Below are positions 1-12,758 of a stretch of 64,000 nt of DNA, piece by piece. Source of the DNA: Ciona intestinalis (Eukaryota > Chordata > Ascidiacea > Phlebobranchia > Cionidae). The notes below the pieces were generated by a model. The model was not told where the DNA came from, ran no database searches, and saw only the letters and a program-made list of their open reading frames with translations. The stretch is taken from contig NC_020169.2 in the NCBI RefSeq assembly GCF_000224145.3, positions 4,422,957 through 4,486,956 on the forward strand, given 5' to 3'. The stretch's first letter is position 1. Each line of letters begins with the position of its first letter. The position numbers and the translations under genes are program-made.

Positions 1-250
1 TAATTCCAGTTCTCAATATTACAAGAGGTAATTTACAAAATTAATTCCAAGTTAAATAAAGCTGGAAATTTAAAAAAAGCTTTCTTAAAAGATGTATTTT
101 TTTTTGTTTTTCGTGCATGTTAAAATAGCCTAAAATATGTATGTCGTATTAGTTGAATGTAAATTGATTTCATTTAATATATTTTTAAACTTATAAAATA
201 CTGTAGCTTTTATCCACCAATTATAAAATACCTATTGTTTTTTTAAACAG

Positions 251-3200
251 GTTATCGTTGAAATTTTGTTGACAATGTTGTCCCAAGGCTCCCATAGTGT
301 TCGAATAGTAGCTGAACAAGTCTTTAGGTTGATTAACCCTCATTTAACACCAAGCTCACTCAAGTTAATGCTGGATGTAAGTTCAACAGTGTATAGTTGA
401 AATATTGGTTACAATTTAATTGTTAAAAAAAATAAAAAAATAATTTCTTATCTATAATTCAGATTAGCTACTGTAAGTTTTGTGATTTTTTGTAATATTT
501 TTTAAAGTTTTTTATGGTCTTGATTTTTTTAAATGTTTCCTCCAGGTTCTTAAACTGAAGAGTGAAGAGTTGATGAAAGATGATGAAGATGTAGATGGGG
601 ATGGAGAGGATGAGGAGGGAGATGAGGAGGATAATGCAGAGGAAGCTCAGAAGAAGAGCGGTGAGTGGTCTTTGTGCTTTAATATTAAACTGAATAAAAA
701 TGAATATTAAATTAAATGAACGTCTGTTTCTTTGAGACCAAATTTAAAAACTGACTAAAGATGGTTTTGTAGCTTGGAATAATTAAAAAAACATATTTAT
801 TTATATACCTATAAAATATTATACCTATATAATTTTAAGATTTTAAAACATAAGATACTGATTTTTTAAAAAAAACTTATAGATGCAGATTCTGAATCAA
901 GTGAAGAAGAATCTGATGATGGAAGTGATGAGGAAGATGCTGTGGATGTAGATGAGGAGTTTAAGAAAAGGATCAAGGAAGCTCTCGGTGATGCAGCTGC
1001 TCCTAGTGAGGTTAGGAAGTTTTTATTTTAAGATTTTTAAGTATTATGCCTTTCTAAATTAATATTCACTACACCAACTTTTATTTTTTATCAATCAGTT
1101 GAAAAATAAGTAANNNNNNNNNNNNNNNNNNNNNNNNNNNNNNNNNNNNNNNNNNNNNNNNNNAATTCAGATTAGCTACTGTAAGTTTTGTGATTTTTTG
1201 TAATATTTTTTAAAGTTTTTTATGGTCTTGATTTTTTTAAATGTTTCCTCCAGGTTCTTAAACTGAAGAGCGAAGAGTTGATGAAAGATGATGAAGATGT
1301 AGATGGGGATGGAGAGGATGAGGAGGGAGATGAGGAGGATAATGCAGAGGAAGCTCAGAAGAAGAGCGGTGAGTGGTCTTTGTGCTTTAATATTAAAATG
1401 AATAAAAATGAATATTAAATTAAATGAACGTCTGTTTCTTTGAGACCAAATTTAAAAACTGACTAAAGATGGTTTTGTAGCTTGGAATAATTAAAAAAAC
1501 ATATTTATTTATATACCTATAAAATATTATACCTATATAATTTTAAGATTTTAAAACATAAGATACTGATTTAAAAAAAAAAACTTATAGATGCAGATTC
1601 TGAATCAAGTGAAGAAGAATCTGATGATGGAAGTGATGAGGAAGATGCTGTGGATGTAGATGAGGAGTTTAAGAAAAGGATCAAGGAAGCTCTCGGTGAT
1701 GCAGCTGCTCCTAGTGAGGTTAGGAAGTTTTTATTTTAAGATTTTTAAGTATTATGCATTTCTAAATTAATATTCACTACACCAACTTTTATTTTTTATC
1801 AATCAGTTGAAAAATAAGTAACAATTACCTTTAATCTTTTAGCCACATGAAATCTAATCCATTTATACATTGTCATTATTTATCCCTTAAAAATCTAAGA
1901 TTTATAGCATTATTTTTCTATTAAAGTATGTAAAGAGTTGGCTCTGGTTTATTGTTTTAGTTGTTTAGTTACCTTAAAAAATGTTAAAAAATTGATAAAC
2001 GATCTTTTAACTTGTTTATTTTTTTTGTCAAAATATTAAATAAAATTCTTATATCAAGGAAAGTGATGCAAATGATGAAGATGAAAGCGAAGATGAGGAA
2101 TTTAGTGATGATGCAATGATGAGGATTGATCCTCTGCTATCTGATATCTTTAAACAAAGAAAGGTAACTGTTTTTAACATTAAAACAAGCCAAGGATAGG
2201 CTGCTGTGTAAATTGATGTCAAATTGATGTCCAATTTCTCAGTAAACAAAGTTTGATTAAGTTTTACTACAACACCTTGTAATTATAAGCAAGAGAAATT
2301 TCGGTGAAAAGTAAAGTAAATCCTACATTTCGTGATCATATTTTTAACAATTAACAAGAATCTTTTAAAGTCCTGAGAATATGGTTATATATTTCAGTTA
2401 ATATACTTTGTTTACTACCAAATGTGACAGGAAAAAAAGATTAAAAATATGTCCCATCTTACCCCACCCAACTCTACTTCTTCTTCAGTTATCACGTAAG
2501 GCGACAAAGAAGAACAACCGGATGCAAGTGACTCACTTCCAGCTCCGATGTTTAGATCTTCTTGAAACCTTCATCACGAGGCAGTGCGCGACAAATCCTC
2601 TCGTTCTTGATCTTCTTCTTCCGCTCCTTGATGTTGTTGAGTCTTCCACTAAAGATCCGGAAAAAGAAATATTGGCCGAGCGTGCAACTGTCGTTTTAAG
2701 GTGCGTCTTTTTCTTATATATATATGTTGTTGTGTGTTATAAGGGTTACAGAGATCTTCTGGCAAATATTTTGTTAAAATGGTGTTGTCAGAAGATCCCA
2801 TTCACACATATTTGATGTACAGTTTGCCACTCTGCTGTAGGGTAGTAAGAATTCTGAACTAGTTACAGTCATAGTTTGTTTATTACCAACATCAAATTTG
2901 CTTATAAAAGAAGGAAACCACAGCTGGTTAGCTAGTGAAGTTTTCCTGGCTTTTTGTAACTTTATTTTACAAATTAGTGAATTAGGTTCCATTTGTAATT
3001 TATTTTCTAGTGGTATGACTGCATTGGCTGTCTCACTGGCAAAAAATCCTGTCTGTGAACCAACTTGTCCATCCCTGGTTTAGATTTAAATTATCACTAA
3101 AAGCTAGGACACAATGAGCATGATTTTTAATATTTTAAAATACGAACATGATCATGAAGATATAAAACGAAAAAGGTGCATTGAAAAGTAAAGTAGTTGA

Positions 3201-6200
3201 AACAAAGTGTTTTAAAGTTTTAAAAAAAACTTCTATTACATAACTTTTTTACATAACATAGCAACAACAATGATAAAATGCACAAACATAAAATGCCTGT
3301 ATAAATAAAAGAATGACACCCCAGGAAAAATGGCAATTCACTAACATTTGGGTTAAGGAAATGCTTTACTAAAAATCTTCAATAACCTTCCATTTTTAAA
3401 ATAAATTTTATATTTTCAAATTGCTGGCTATACTTTGAATGATATACCATAGGTCTTTTATTCCTCCATACAAATGATCTAAAACAAGATAAAAACAAAA
3501 TTAAATTAAAAAGCTTTGCGTCCTTGATAATGTAGACTGCGTTGGCCTGCGTCGAATAATTCGTTTCTGATTCATAGATTTAGATCTTCTTACTTTCCAG
3601 TATTGATGAGTGTCAACATTTTCACTTTTGCTTTCCCCATCTTTTTGTTCTATACGTTTCCAAGTCTGAGTTTTGAGATTGTTTTCAGTTGTGTCTGTTG
3701 CTTGTTTTAACTGTCTGTTTGAATTGTTCTTGTTGTTATTTTGTTGTATTGAAAGAGTTTCGTTCTCTTTGATAGTATGCAAAGCAGTACAGGGTAATCC
3801 AAAAACATGGCTCTCTTGTTGGGTATGATTCAAATTATGCTGTTTCAGCAAATTCCTAATACTTTCATTCTTAGCAAGGTCCAGAGGCGTTTTATTCGCA
3901 AAGTCACGCAGAGAAACACTTGCCCCGTGCTCTAATAAAAGTTTGGTGACAGAAAATGCTCCAGCGCTTGCTGCACAATGAAGAGGAGTGGATAAGTTTG
4001 AGTTCTTAGCGTTAACAGGTGCGCGTTTAAGCAGCAAAACTTTAGCAACTGCTTCATATCCATATAAAGCTGCAGTGTGGAGGGGAGTATTCAAGTTTCG
4101 GTCAATCGCGATTATATCGGCATTCTTGCTCAGCAAGTATGCTGTCACCTTGAAAATTAAAATATAAAGTAAAAGATAATATAATAATATTTAATAAAAA
4201 AAATTTTTTTTTAAGTTTTAATTGTTTAGAAAAAAAGTTTAATTTTTTAGATAAAAAAATCCTTTAAAACTATAATGTTTTAGAAAAAAAAGTTTATTAT
4301 TTAGTACAATTGATCCAGATATACCTCTTTATGGCCTTGTTTGGCTGCTTGATGAAGTGGTGTTCCTATTGTTGAGTCTTGACCGATATCAACATTTGCT
4401 CCATGTTCAACCAATGCCTGTTGTATAGAATTGTTGCTCAAATATTTTTATATTGGTTTATAGTTTAATAGTGATTTAGAGGGGAAAACAATCAATTTAT
4501 TCAAATAATAATAAAAATCGGTTAAACATAAACTAACTTGACGTCATCAAATAATTCACTGTATCATTCAAAAACTTTACATAGTTTCATAAAATGCGTA
4601 AAAATGATAATTAACAATCATATATCTATTAAACGAGTTTTACACATAAAAAACTACTTGAATAATTCACTATTGTTTAAAAATGGCTGTAGTCCTGCTT
4701 TTTTACAAAGTAAGTTTTACCTTTATTATCCCCATACTGCCTTGGAACACAGCAATATGCAAAGGATATTCATAACTGCTTGGTTTACAGTCATGTTGTG
4801 AATGCCAGATATTTTGGTTGGTTGACGCACCAGCTTTCAACATAATTCGTACCTGAAAAAAAACTTTAAAATTTTGTCATAAAACATGAGTCAGCATTTT
4901 ACCATGGCCTCATTTCGCTGACTAATAGCGATACTAAGCAATGAACACTTGTAATCCTCACTGTAGTTATCTGGGTTTGCACCTTGAAGTAGAAGATTGT
5001 TAGTTAGAAAAAAGTGATATGGTTTTGGTATATTTTACACTATTTAAGTGATACAATATGTATGTATATATACATATGGAAGACAGCCAAAACATACTTT
5101 AAGGTGATCAGAAAGCAATAAACCACATATTATAACATAACAAATGCAGCGTTTTGACTGCACATTATATCAAATTAAACTATTTAAAACAATATCTACA
5201 TTTTCTTAGGAAAACACATAAAAATAAATATTAATCAATAAAATATAAATCTAATTTACCTTTACTTAACAATTGCTTGACTCTCTTTATTTTTTGCTTC
5301 TGTAAATTTATCTCAAGCAAAGTTTCCCTGTCAGTCCAACAGCCCATATTTCCTACCACATTCCAAGGAATGCTTGGACATCTGCAGACATAGATTGTTT
5401 AAACAACCCCCCTCTGTGTGTTTGATCACTAAACCCAATATCAAAAGTTTTTTATAAGAATTTCAAACAGCCATAAAGAAAATTCTCCACAGTTTTTCAC
5501 TCTGCCAAGTAACGGCTCTAGCTTATTTGCAGAGTATTATATACTTGCTATATATAGTTTTCCAAACTCCATTTCACAGCAATCAATCTTAGCTTTTGTT
5601 GTGTTAGTTAATGCACCACTAGCCTTGTGAGATTCAGTCTGTGGTTTTATGGCCTCAAATGGGTTAATTGCCCTCTGGACAATAGGGTTTAACAGAGCCA
5701 CTTTATTACTAAGTTTCTAGGAATTTTAATGCCAACTTTACTTAGGTAATATATAAGTTACCATGAGCAACTAATTGTAAATAATTTAAGCATGAAACTG
5801 ATTCTTTGGTTTCCATAAGTTACATTAGATTATGTAATACTGTAATCTAAAAACAGCCCATTTCTACTCCTTACTATTTACCTATATTACCTGATTTAGT
5901 TACATTACTTTGGCATAACTTGAAATAATATTTAAAAAAACATCTTTATATTCTGTTCTTCTAACAGTAAACCAAATTGTTTGCTATTTGTTTATTAATG
6001 CTAAATTTTTAACTGTCTTTGGCTTTGTCAAATTTAGAGTTTATCTCTAATTTACGTAAAAATCAATCGGTATTATTTGTTGTTTATTTTCTGTTTTGGT
6101 TTATTTTGTCATTTTATGTTTGTATATCGACTGATAAGTAAATCAATAGATTAGAAACTGCAGCCCTCTAAAAATCTGGGTATAATTCAAATACAAATGT

Positions 6201-9200
6201 GGCTTTACTATATTTTCTACTAACACTTTCAAATTTAATGCTATTAGCTTCGCTTAATTTATAAGAAAACTTATTCTGTTTCAACAGCATCTGAGGTTTT
6301 ACACAGTTTACTACTAACAATATTACATCTTCAGGTTTAAATTTTCAACTGCAGTTAACTTGAACTAATTTATTTTCAAATGGTAGCAATACTGTATTAA
6401 ATGAGACCATTAGAATAACTAGAGCTGAAGTTTCTAGGAACACATTAAAAATAATCTTAACTTCCATGTAATATACAAACCACACAGCAGTGCTCGCATA
6501 GTGACCTGTTAAACTATAAGACTTTTACCTGTAACTCTTCAGGATCAAACTTTCCAAATGTCTTCTTAAAAAAAAAGACTTATTTATTTTTTAAAGGTCT
6601 ATGTATCTTAAATCTTTTCCTTTTATGAGATTTAGGTCTTCTTTTCTTAAAAGACTTATTTTATTTTTTTTAAGTTACTTTATTTTTTAAAAGAGTTACC
6701 TTAAGAATTTATAAGACTTCTTATTTTTCAGGATCAAACTTTGCAAAATGAAGGGCTACCCTCACTCGCTTGATGATGATGTCATAGATCGTTGCCATGA
6801 CAATATAGCGAAGGCATTAAAGAAATGTTACAGTGCAAGTGGTGGTGTATTCCTCAGCCAGCTAGCTTCTCACTGCTGTATGTTATACCTGCGTGTGCTG
6901 TCTGGTAATTCAGGCAAAGACTCAAAGTAAGTTTATATATGAGTTGTCAATATACATACTGTCCAAAAAAATATACACGGTGTCCAGAAAATATACATAC
7001 TGTCCAAAAAAAGTATAGATACTGTCCAAAAAAGTATACATACTGTCCAAAATAAAATTGACATTTTATCCAAAAAAGTTTTACTAAGTAACATTTCAAA
7101 TTCAAATTCTATTATTGCACCTCAGTAAAATGACATTTGTTCTCTATTTCTTGCAACAATTTCTCTTCAAGCAGGAATAAATTCGTAATTACACCAGCCA
7201 TACTACACGACTATAAGCATTTCATTTAATATGAAAATTTCCTACTATACCCATGCTACAACTTCCTTGTTTACCAGGAATTCTTCCGGAGCAGTTGATG
7301 TGGATCGAGTTTGTTCCTTTTATTCCTCCGCACTGGAGGACTTTATGACAAAACGGGAGAGCAGAATACAAGCGTGTGTAATCCAGGATTTTATCAGCAG
7401 ATATCCAAACTATGCACAAGGTCTCATACAACCTCTTACTACTATGGTGGCAGATGGAATACAGCTTTATAGAAAGGTATTGAATATTGTAAAGCAATGA
7501 GTGAATGTATTGCTTTTTGTAGCATTTTATATATTAAATTCTTTTTTGTTTTGGATGCACCATGCGTGTCTCGTGTAGAAAACAACCATGGTATAACTTG
7601 ACAGCAAACATGAGGTATATAAATACCCCATGTGGGCCTTGTATATAAGGAGACACCTATATTATCATTTAGCAACTAACATAAGTTGTTTAAATACACC
7701 ATGTTAAATCTGTCCATTCTTACTGTATGTTACACATTTTAAAAAGTCACAAACAGTGCATAAAACACCATGTCTGACTGATGTGCATCTTATTCCAACA
7801 TATAATGTAACTATATGTTATTTAACTATTCTATATTCAGACCCAAGCTTGCCTGATGTTGTCATCATTTTACCAAGCTTCCCCTGTTCCCCAATCTATC
7901 AAGGAATCATCTAGTGAAATATTGACAGCTATTACTAACATCATATCAACAGTAGTTGATGATAAGGATTCATTGAAAGGAAAATATATGGTGGCATTAA
8001 TTAAGTATGTTATGCACTTCTATCTAGTTTTGTTGATCTAACAATGTAATGTGTAACGTGTTTTGGCAGTCACTTTTTAATAATGAAATTGTGATAAAAT
8101 ATTCCTTGAAACGGAAATATATGGTGGCGCTAAACAACTATGTTATGAGTATATGCACTCAAATCTTATTTTGATTTATTTGTCCAATATAACTTTATAA
8201 TAGTCACTTAAAATAATGTAAAATTAAATAGGTTGTTTTTCTTCTGAACCACAACTATAATTTCCGTAAAAAATTTACCAGAAGATTTTTTTATATTTAA
8301 CTGTTTTTGTTCCAGGTTGTTGTTCCAATGCATTTCTTCATTGAAATCTACAAACAGTGACTTTAAATCAGCACCAATTGTTCAACACTTACAAAATTTT
8401 CTTAAAATTGAAGAAGTAAAAAGATCGCAAGAACTCAACAATCTTACTTGGAAGATACTTAATGTGTTTGGATTAGTGTAAGTTTTATTTGAAAATTGTT
8501 AAACTTTATGCTTTGATGTTTTCTACATTTGGTTATATCTCTTTCGCTGTCAATCACAGAGATACATATGTGGTAACTTGTAAGCAGTCACAAGGTGTGT
8601 GAAACAAAACCCCCATGTTATAAGAACTGTCTGTCCTGCCATGCGAGAAAAGTTACATTAATTGAAGTAATAGGTTGTGAAAATTATCATCGTGTGTTAT
8701 GACCACAGTAGATGTTATTTATTCAACTTGATCTCTGTTGTTGTATTTAAAACACTGTAAATTATTATTATTGTTTCAGGTCACAAAGTGGTAAAATAAT
8801 TGGGGACAAACGGTCACGAAAACGAAAAAATAAGAAGAAAAACAAGGAAGCAAATCATGATGCAGAAAATATTGAAAACGAAGGTTTGTATTTTACCAGT
8901 TGTTCTTAAAATGTTCTCTAGTAAAAGGATATTTTTTAAACCTAACATTTTAAATAAATTGTACTTTGAAAAAATAAAACAACTTTGGAAAAACCATAAC
9001 AACAAACTTTATGCAAAAGTTAAGAGAAGTGTTTTTGTAATTTAATTTTGTTTTACTTTTTTTAGGAACTATGAATAACGGAGAAGAAAGCAAAGAAAGT
9101 AGAAAACAGTTAAAAACGCGTCATCTTAAAGAAAAAAAGAAATTAACCAAAGCTTCGAAACAAAAACGAAGCAAAAAGTCGGAGAAACAAGAAAAAGAAA

Positions 9201-9217
9201 TCAAAGCTGAAAATTAA
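251..9217 (+). CDS. MYBBP1A: MYBBP1A / Pol5-like nucleolar protein, C-terminal part (5' end outside window)
   Basis: This is the Myb-binding protein 1A family (yeast Pol5), a nucleolar protein linked to ribosome biogenesis and transcription control. Exons read: 251-376, 546-660, 883-1010, (second copies of the last two at 1254-1368 and 1591-1718), 2059-2163, 2489-2700, 6732-6926, 7278-7476, 7841-8004, 8316-8477, 8780-8883, 9066-9217. With one copy of the duplicated pair the exons sum to 1662 nt, exactly 554 codons including the TAA. In order, the protein shows helical-repeat sequence, a long acidic stretch (exons 546-2163) ending VDVDEEFKKRIKEALGDAA, then HFQLRCLDLLETFITRQ, then more helical repeats, and a Lys/Arg-rich tail typical of nucleolar localisation. 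The order and spacing match vertebrate MYBBP1A. The intron 2701-6731 contains an antisense gene. The N-terminal half lies upstream of the window. Confidence 0.88.
456..1821. repeat. Near-identical 658-bp direct duplication across the 50-N gap
   Basis: Bases 456-1113 recur at 1164-1821 with only a few differences by eye: AGT versus AGC in an exon, a C/A change in each of the two introns, and an A-run length difference. Each copy holds the same two MYBBP1A acidic exons and the intron between them. One exon pair is 243 nt (81 codons), starting and ending in phase 0, so both copies could be spliced in without breaking the frame. The gap-sized N run and near identity suggest two haplotypes assembled in series; a real recent tandem duplication is the alternative. 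Confidence 0.92.
1114..1163. other. Assembly gap of 50 N
   Basis: Fifty unknown bases. The sequence before it (456-1113) and after it (1164-1821) is nearly the same, so the gap probably joins two versions of one locus rather than marking missing sequence. Confidence 0.98.
2397..2476. mobile_element. Inverted-repeat (MITE-like) element fragment
   Basis: The end of a family defined by full copies at 31430 and 32448: TTTGTTTACTACCAAATG followed by GTCCCATCTTACCCCACCC. It stops just before the pyrimidine tract and CAG acceptor of the MYBBP1A exon at 2489. Confidence 0.65.
3501..5347 (-). CDS. Ankyrin-repeat protein nested antisense in a MYBBP1A intron
   Basis: Exons on the minus strand: 5260-5381 (first in-frame ATG at 5347), 4903-4982, 4721-4852, 4325-4417, 3501-4148. 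From ATG 5347 the exons give 1041 nt, 346 aa plus stop, with all joins in frame. About six ankyrin repeats are visible, for example HGANVDIGQDSTIGTPLHQA, NLNTPLHTAALYGYEAVAKV, NLSTPLHCAASAGAFSVTKL and FANKTPLDLAKN. A polar, basic tail of about 120 residues follows (RRSKSMNQKRIIRRR). An AATAAA lies about 40 bases past the stop (minus strand, near 3456). Ankyrin repeats bind partner proteins; the partner cannot be told from sequence. The exon at 5381 has a good acceptor, so there is at least one upstream exon, coding or not, that I could not place. I do not recognise a specific orthologue. Confidence 0.8.
5382..6731. other. Rest of MYBBP1A intron; no gene seen
   Basis: AT-rich sequence between the ankyrin gene and the next MYBBP1A exon. 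It should hold the promoter and any upstream exon of the nested gene. A short ATG-led run near 5570 (minus) was tested as a first coding exon but its splice phase does not fit. Nothing else is supported. Confidence 0.5.
6948..7068. repeat. Short minisatellite, about 24-bp unit
   Basis: Five degenerate copies of a unit like ATACATACTGTCCAAAAAA in tandem, just downstream of the 6926 splice donor in a MYBBP1A intron. Confidence 0.8.
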
Positions 9218-9773
9218 AACCATTAAACTTCTGATCGCTTTCTTACAATTTTTCACGATAATGTTTTTCGGTGAAAATACAGACTACTGAAAATAAAAAT
9301 TACCGGATACTTGTTTTTGTTTATTGTAGACAGTATAATCAGTTCGGTGTATTATTTCTGGCAGTAAATGTAAGGTAATCACAAGAGGGGATAAAACTTT
9401 AAACAATCTTTTAGTATTACTTAATTTTTAAAGATTGAACCACAGTTCGTATAGATTATAGACCGTGGATTACACAACATTTTGTGTATTTTGATATAGA
9501 AAACCTACTGGTTTAGCTACAAAGACCAGCATGATTAATACAGCTCGATTCCACCCGCGAATTTTAGAGGGAATGCTCGTATACCTTAAAGTTGCTTAAA
9601 CAACGGTGGTCACAAACTGCAGAATCTATTAAAGTTAATGTTACGCGTGACTTCAGCCGTTAGACGGCGCTGCTCCTAGTATTTGTACGTGGACTATGGT
9701 GTAGTGTACTGAAGTTATGTCAAGTACAGCGATCAATATTTAAAGTTTAGCTTGTTTAACCGCAGTTTGCAAG
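9218..9773. other. Intergenic region, MYBBP1A to ERGIC2
   Basis: About 560 bases. An AATAAA near 9292 could end MYBBP1A. The stretch 9640-9720 is less AT-rich than its surroundings and lies just before the ERGIC2 start, so it probably contains that promoter. No RNA gene seen. Confidence 0.5.
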
Positions 9774-12248
9774 ATGCTAAGATATCGTGGACCGTCAGTA
9801 AAATCTTTGTCAAACGTCAAAAGCTTGGACGCGTTTCCAAAAGTACCTGAACTTTGCATTGAGACGAGCACAAGAGGCGGTACAATTACGTTGATTACAA
9901 CAGCAGTAATTACTTTTCTTGTGCTTTCTGAAATCATATATTACTTTAACGTCACGTGAGTAAAATGTTTCTATTGTAAAATTGCTTTTTATCTAGCTTT
10001 CTGTTAAATTAGAATAACCTGTACTGTTTACAAATATTATTGTTTTTCCTGTTTGCTACTCTGTGTATATATTCACAGGCACAAGTTGACCAAAATGCCA
10101 ATTATTGATACTATCCATATAATACAGTTACCAAATCAATAATATCATTAGCAAGCCAACACAAAGCTATAATGCAAATACCAAGCCAATTGTAAGCGAG
10201 ATTTACCAACTTGTTTTGTCGCTATATCCTGGTATTTTTTTGAAGTATTTCTAAACCTACACTACTTTAATCGAAGAGACAAAGTAAAGTTATTCTTAAT
10301 ATTTTTATTTCCTACAGGTTTCGTTACGATTACCAAGTTGATGTTGATTTTGATTCAAAAGTTTGGCTTAATTTTGACATCACAGTTGCTACACCTTGTA
10401 CTTTGATTGGAGCAGATGTTTTAGATGTTACTGGGCAAGCTACTGTGTTTGAAAATGTAATTTAGCTGTTTTAAACATTCTAAAACAAGTTTAAATGGTT
10501 TATATATATTGGAAAATGTATCAGGAAGCTTTTTGAAAAAATGGGTTGGCGTTTGATGACACATTTATCTCACTTTAAGCTAAATAGTATAGTGTAATGT
10601 GACACTAACATATTATATATACGAGACGATCAAGAATATTTATTTCCCTTTAATAACAAATGTATTGCCCTTAAAACAAAGTAGTGTAATGTTACACTAA
10701 TGATACTTTGTATTCAGGAGGTGTATGAGGAGCTTACATTTTTCCGGCAATCAAACACTGCAGCTGCTCAAAGGAAAGCTCTGCTTAGAATGAAAGAAGA
10801 ACTACTTACACCTGAGAATGGAAAGAAAATGAGTGAAATAACTTTACAGTCAAACTTTAACCCAAACTTGATGTTTAAAAACAGAAAGTTGGATAATGTA
10901 GGGATAAAAATGGATGCTTGTAGGTTAGTTGTGATCTGGTTTATTTATATTGGAAATCTAAGCTTGTTTGTCTCTCTTAAATCAAGTTAAATGTTTCATT
11001 GGGTAAAAGTCCTGAAAATTAGTTAAAAACATAGGTAGCCTAACTCAAACCAAAATTCACCAATGTTTTTGTTCGGTATAAAAATAAAGTTACACAAATT
11101 TTAAGATTTTCATTTGTTTTGTAGTAATATTAATAATTTTACATGTATATCCACTTCTTATTGTATGATACTTAGCCTTGACAATTTTAACCTAATTTTA
11201 TTCTCTATTTTTAGGTTTTATGGGAATCTTCCGTTAAATAAAGTTGCAGGCAACTTCCATATAGTAGCTGGTAAGCCAATCCAGATGTTTGGTGGTCACG
11301 CCCATCTTTCCATGATGTTTTCACCCATCCCATATAATTTCTCGCATAGAATTGACCATTTTTCATTTGGAAACATGAAGACTGGTTTCATCAATGCTTT
11401 GGATGGAGATGAAAGAGTTACATCATCTGAAAGTATGTTGAAGGATAATTCATTCATTGTAAATTTTTTATTTTTTTTGTTTATCTTCTCGTGGCGGAGG
11501 ACAGGCTTTGTATAAATAAGGTGTTTTTTCTTACACTCCACCCCTGCTTCGGCGTTACCAAATTTGTAACTTTCATTGGTATTTCATATATTAATGTATG
11601 GCTGTCAATTTTAAAATTCATAAGAAGCTATTGAGTTGTTTGTGGCAATTGCCATAAAAGTGTCCAACGACTTCATATATACCCAAAATGGTAGCCTGGA
11701 ACCTGATGGAAATTAGGTTAATTAGCAGTATTTCTACTTGAGTAACCAAAAGTAGATTGGAGTAAGTGACCAAGCATTATGTAATGCCTAATCTAATCAG
11801 TCACATTTACATTCCAGGTTATATTTTTCAATATTACTTGGATGTCGTCTCCACGAAGATAAATTCTCGTCGAATAACGACCGATACTTTTCAGTTCTCA
11901 GTGTCTGAACAATCTCGTGCATTGGACCATGCCAGTGGTAGCCATGGACAACCTGGTGTATTTTTCAAATACAATTTCTCACCACTTTCTGTTATGATAA
12001 CTGAACAGAAAATGCCGTTTTATCGCCTGCTTGTAAGACTATGTTCTATAGTTGGAGGAATTTTCGCTACTTCTCATGTATTGAATGCCCTGCTAGGCTG
12101 CCTGCCTGGATTTACTAAGCAGAGTGAATCAAGTAAATTAATTACTAATCCACCTGCTGCAGAAAAACCAATGCCTACTGTTAGCTTAAAAGAAATACCT
12201 GAGCCAGAGTCCCCATTTCAAACTGTAAGCCTTGATAATAATACGTGA
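9774..12248 (+). CDS. ERGIC2: ERGIC2 (Erv41-type ER-Golgi cargo-cycling membrane protein)
   Basis: Exons 9774-9955, 10318-10456, 10718-10923, 11215-11432, 11818-12248 sum to 1176 nt: 391 aa plus TGA, all phases consistent, close to human ERGIC2 (377 aa). The protein cycles between ER and Golgi with ERGIC3 and is thought to help sort cargo. Visible features: N-terminal cytosolic VKSLDAFPKVPE, a first membrane segment (TLITTAVITFLVLSEIIYYF), a large lumenal domain with GADVLDVTG, NKVAGNFHI, GHAHLSMMF and NFSHRIDHFSFG, then HASGSHGQPGVFFKY, and a second membrane segment (LLVRLCSIVGGIFATSHVLN) before a cytosolic tail of about 60 residues. These are the hallmark motifs of the family in the right order. 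The start ATG gives the expected short cytosolic N terminus. Confidence 0.95.
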
Positions 12249-12758
12249 ACCCTTATTCTTACCCCACCCACTGTACGCTTTTTATTTTATTTTACCCATT
12301 TTTCCGATTGCGCCATGTATTTTGGGAGAATATTTACGTTTTAATTTGTCAGATGCTGCTAGAGATTTTTTCATTCGTGTGTTTAATATTTGTATTCTCA
12401 ATTGCAAAACTGTCAGTGATATGTGAATTGCACCATGGTGGTTAAGATAAAAAAAGGCCACCTTAAATCCTCATTCTGCATGTATATTGCCATCTTTTAT
12501 TTTCACCCAAAACATTAGAATTCTGATATTATGTTATTCAAGTATATCTTTCATTACTGAGTGATGACCACAAACTTTTTACTAATGCGATACAAAACAT
12601 CTTATGTTTATTTTATTTCTATGTTTGGCATCACTTTTCGTTTTATTTTGCCAAAGGTGCCAAATTAGAGCAATTCTTCTACTGTATAACACCAACTTTG
12701 TTTCTTTACCCAGGTTTAGGGTTAGGCTCATTTTTTGGGAATTTAATTTTTCGTAAAA
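12249..12758. other. Intergenic region, ERGIC2 to AP3B
   Basis: About 510 bases with no gene. It holds the ERGIC2 3' UTR and the AP3B upstream region. A pyrimidine-rich run followed by CAG (near 12715, TTTCTTTACCCAG) lies 45 bases before the AP3B ATG and would serve as a cis- or trans-splice acceptor. Confidence 0.4.
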
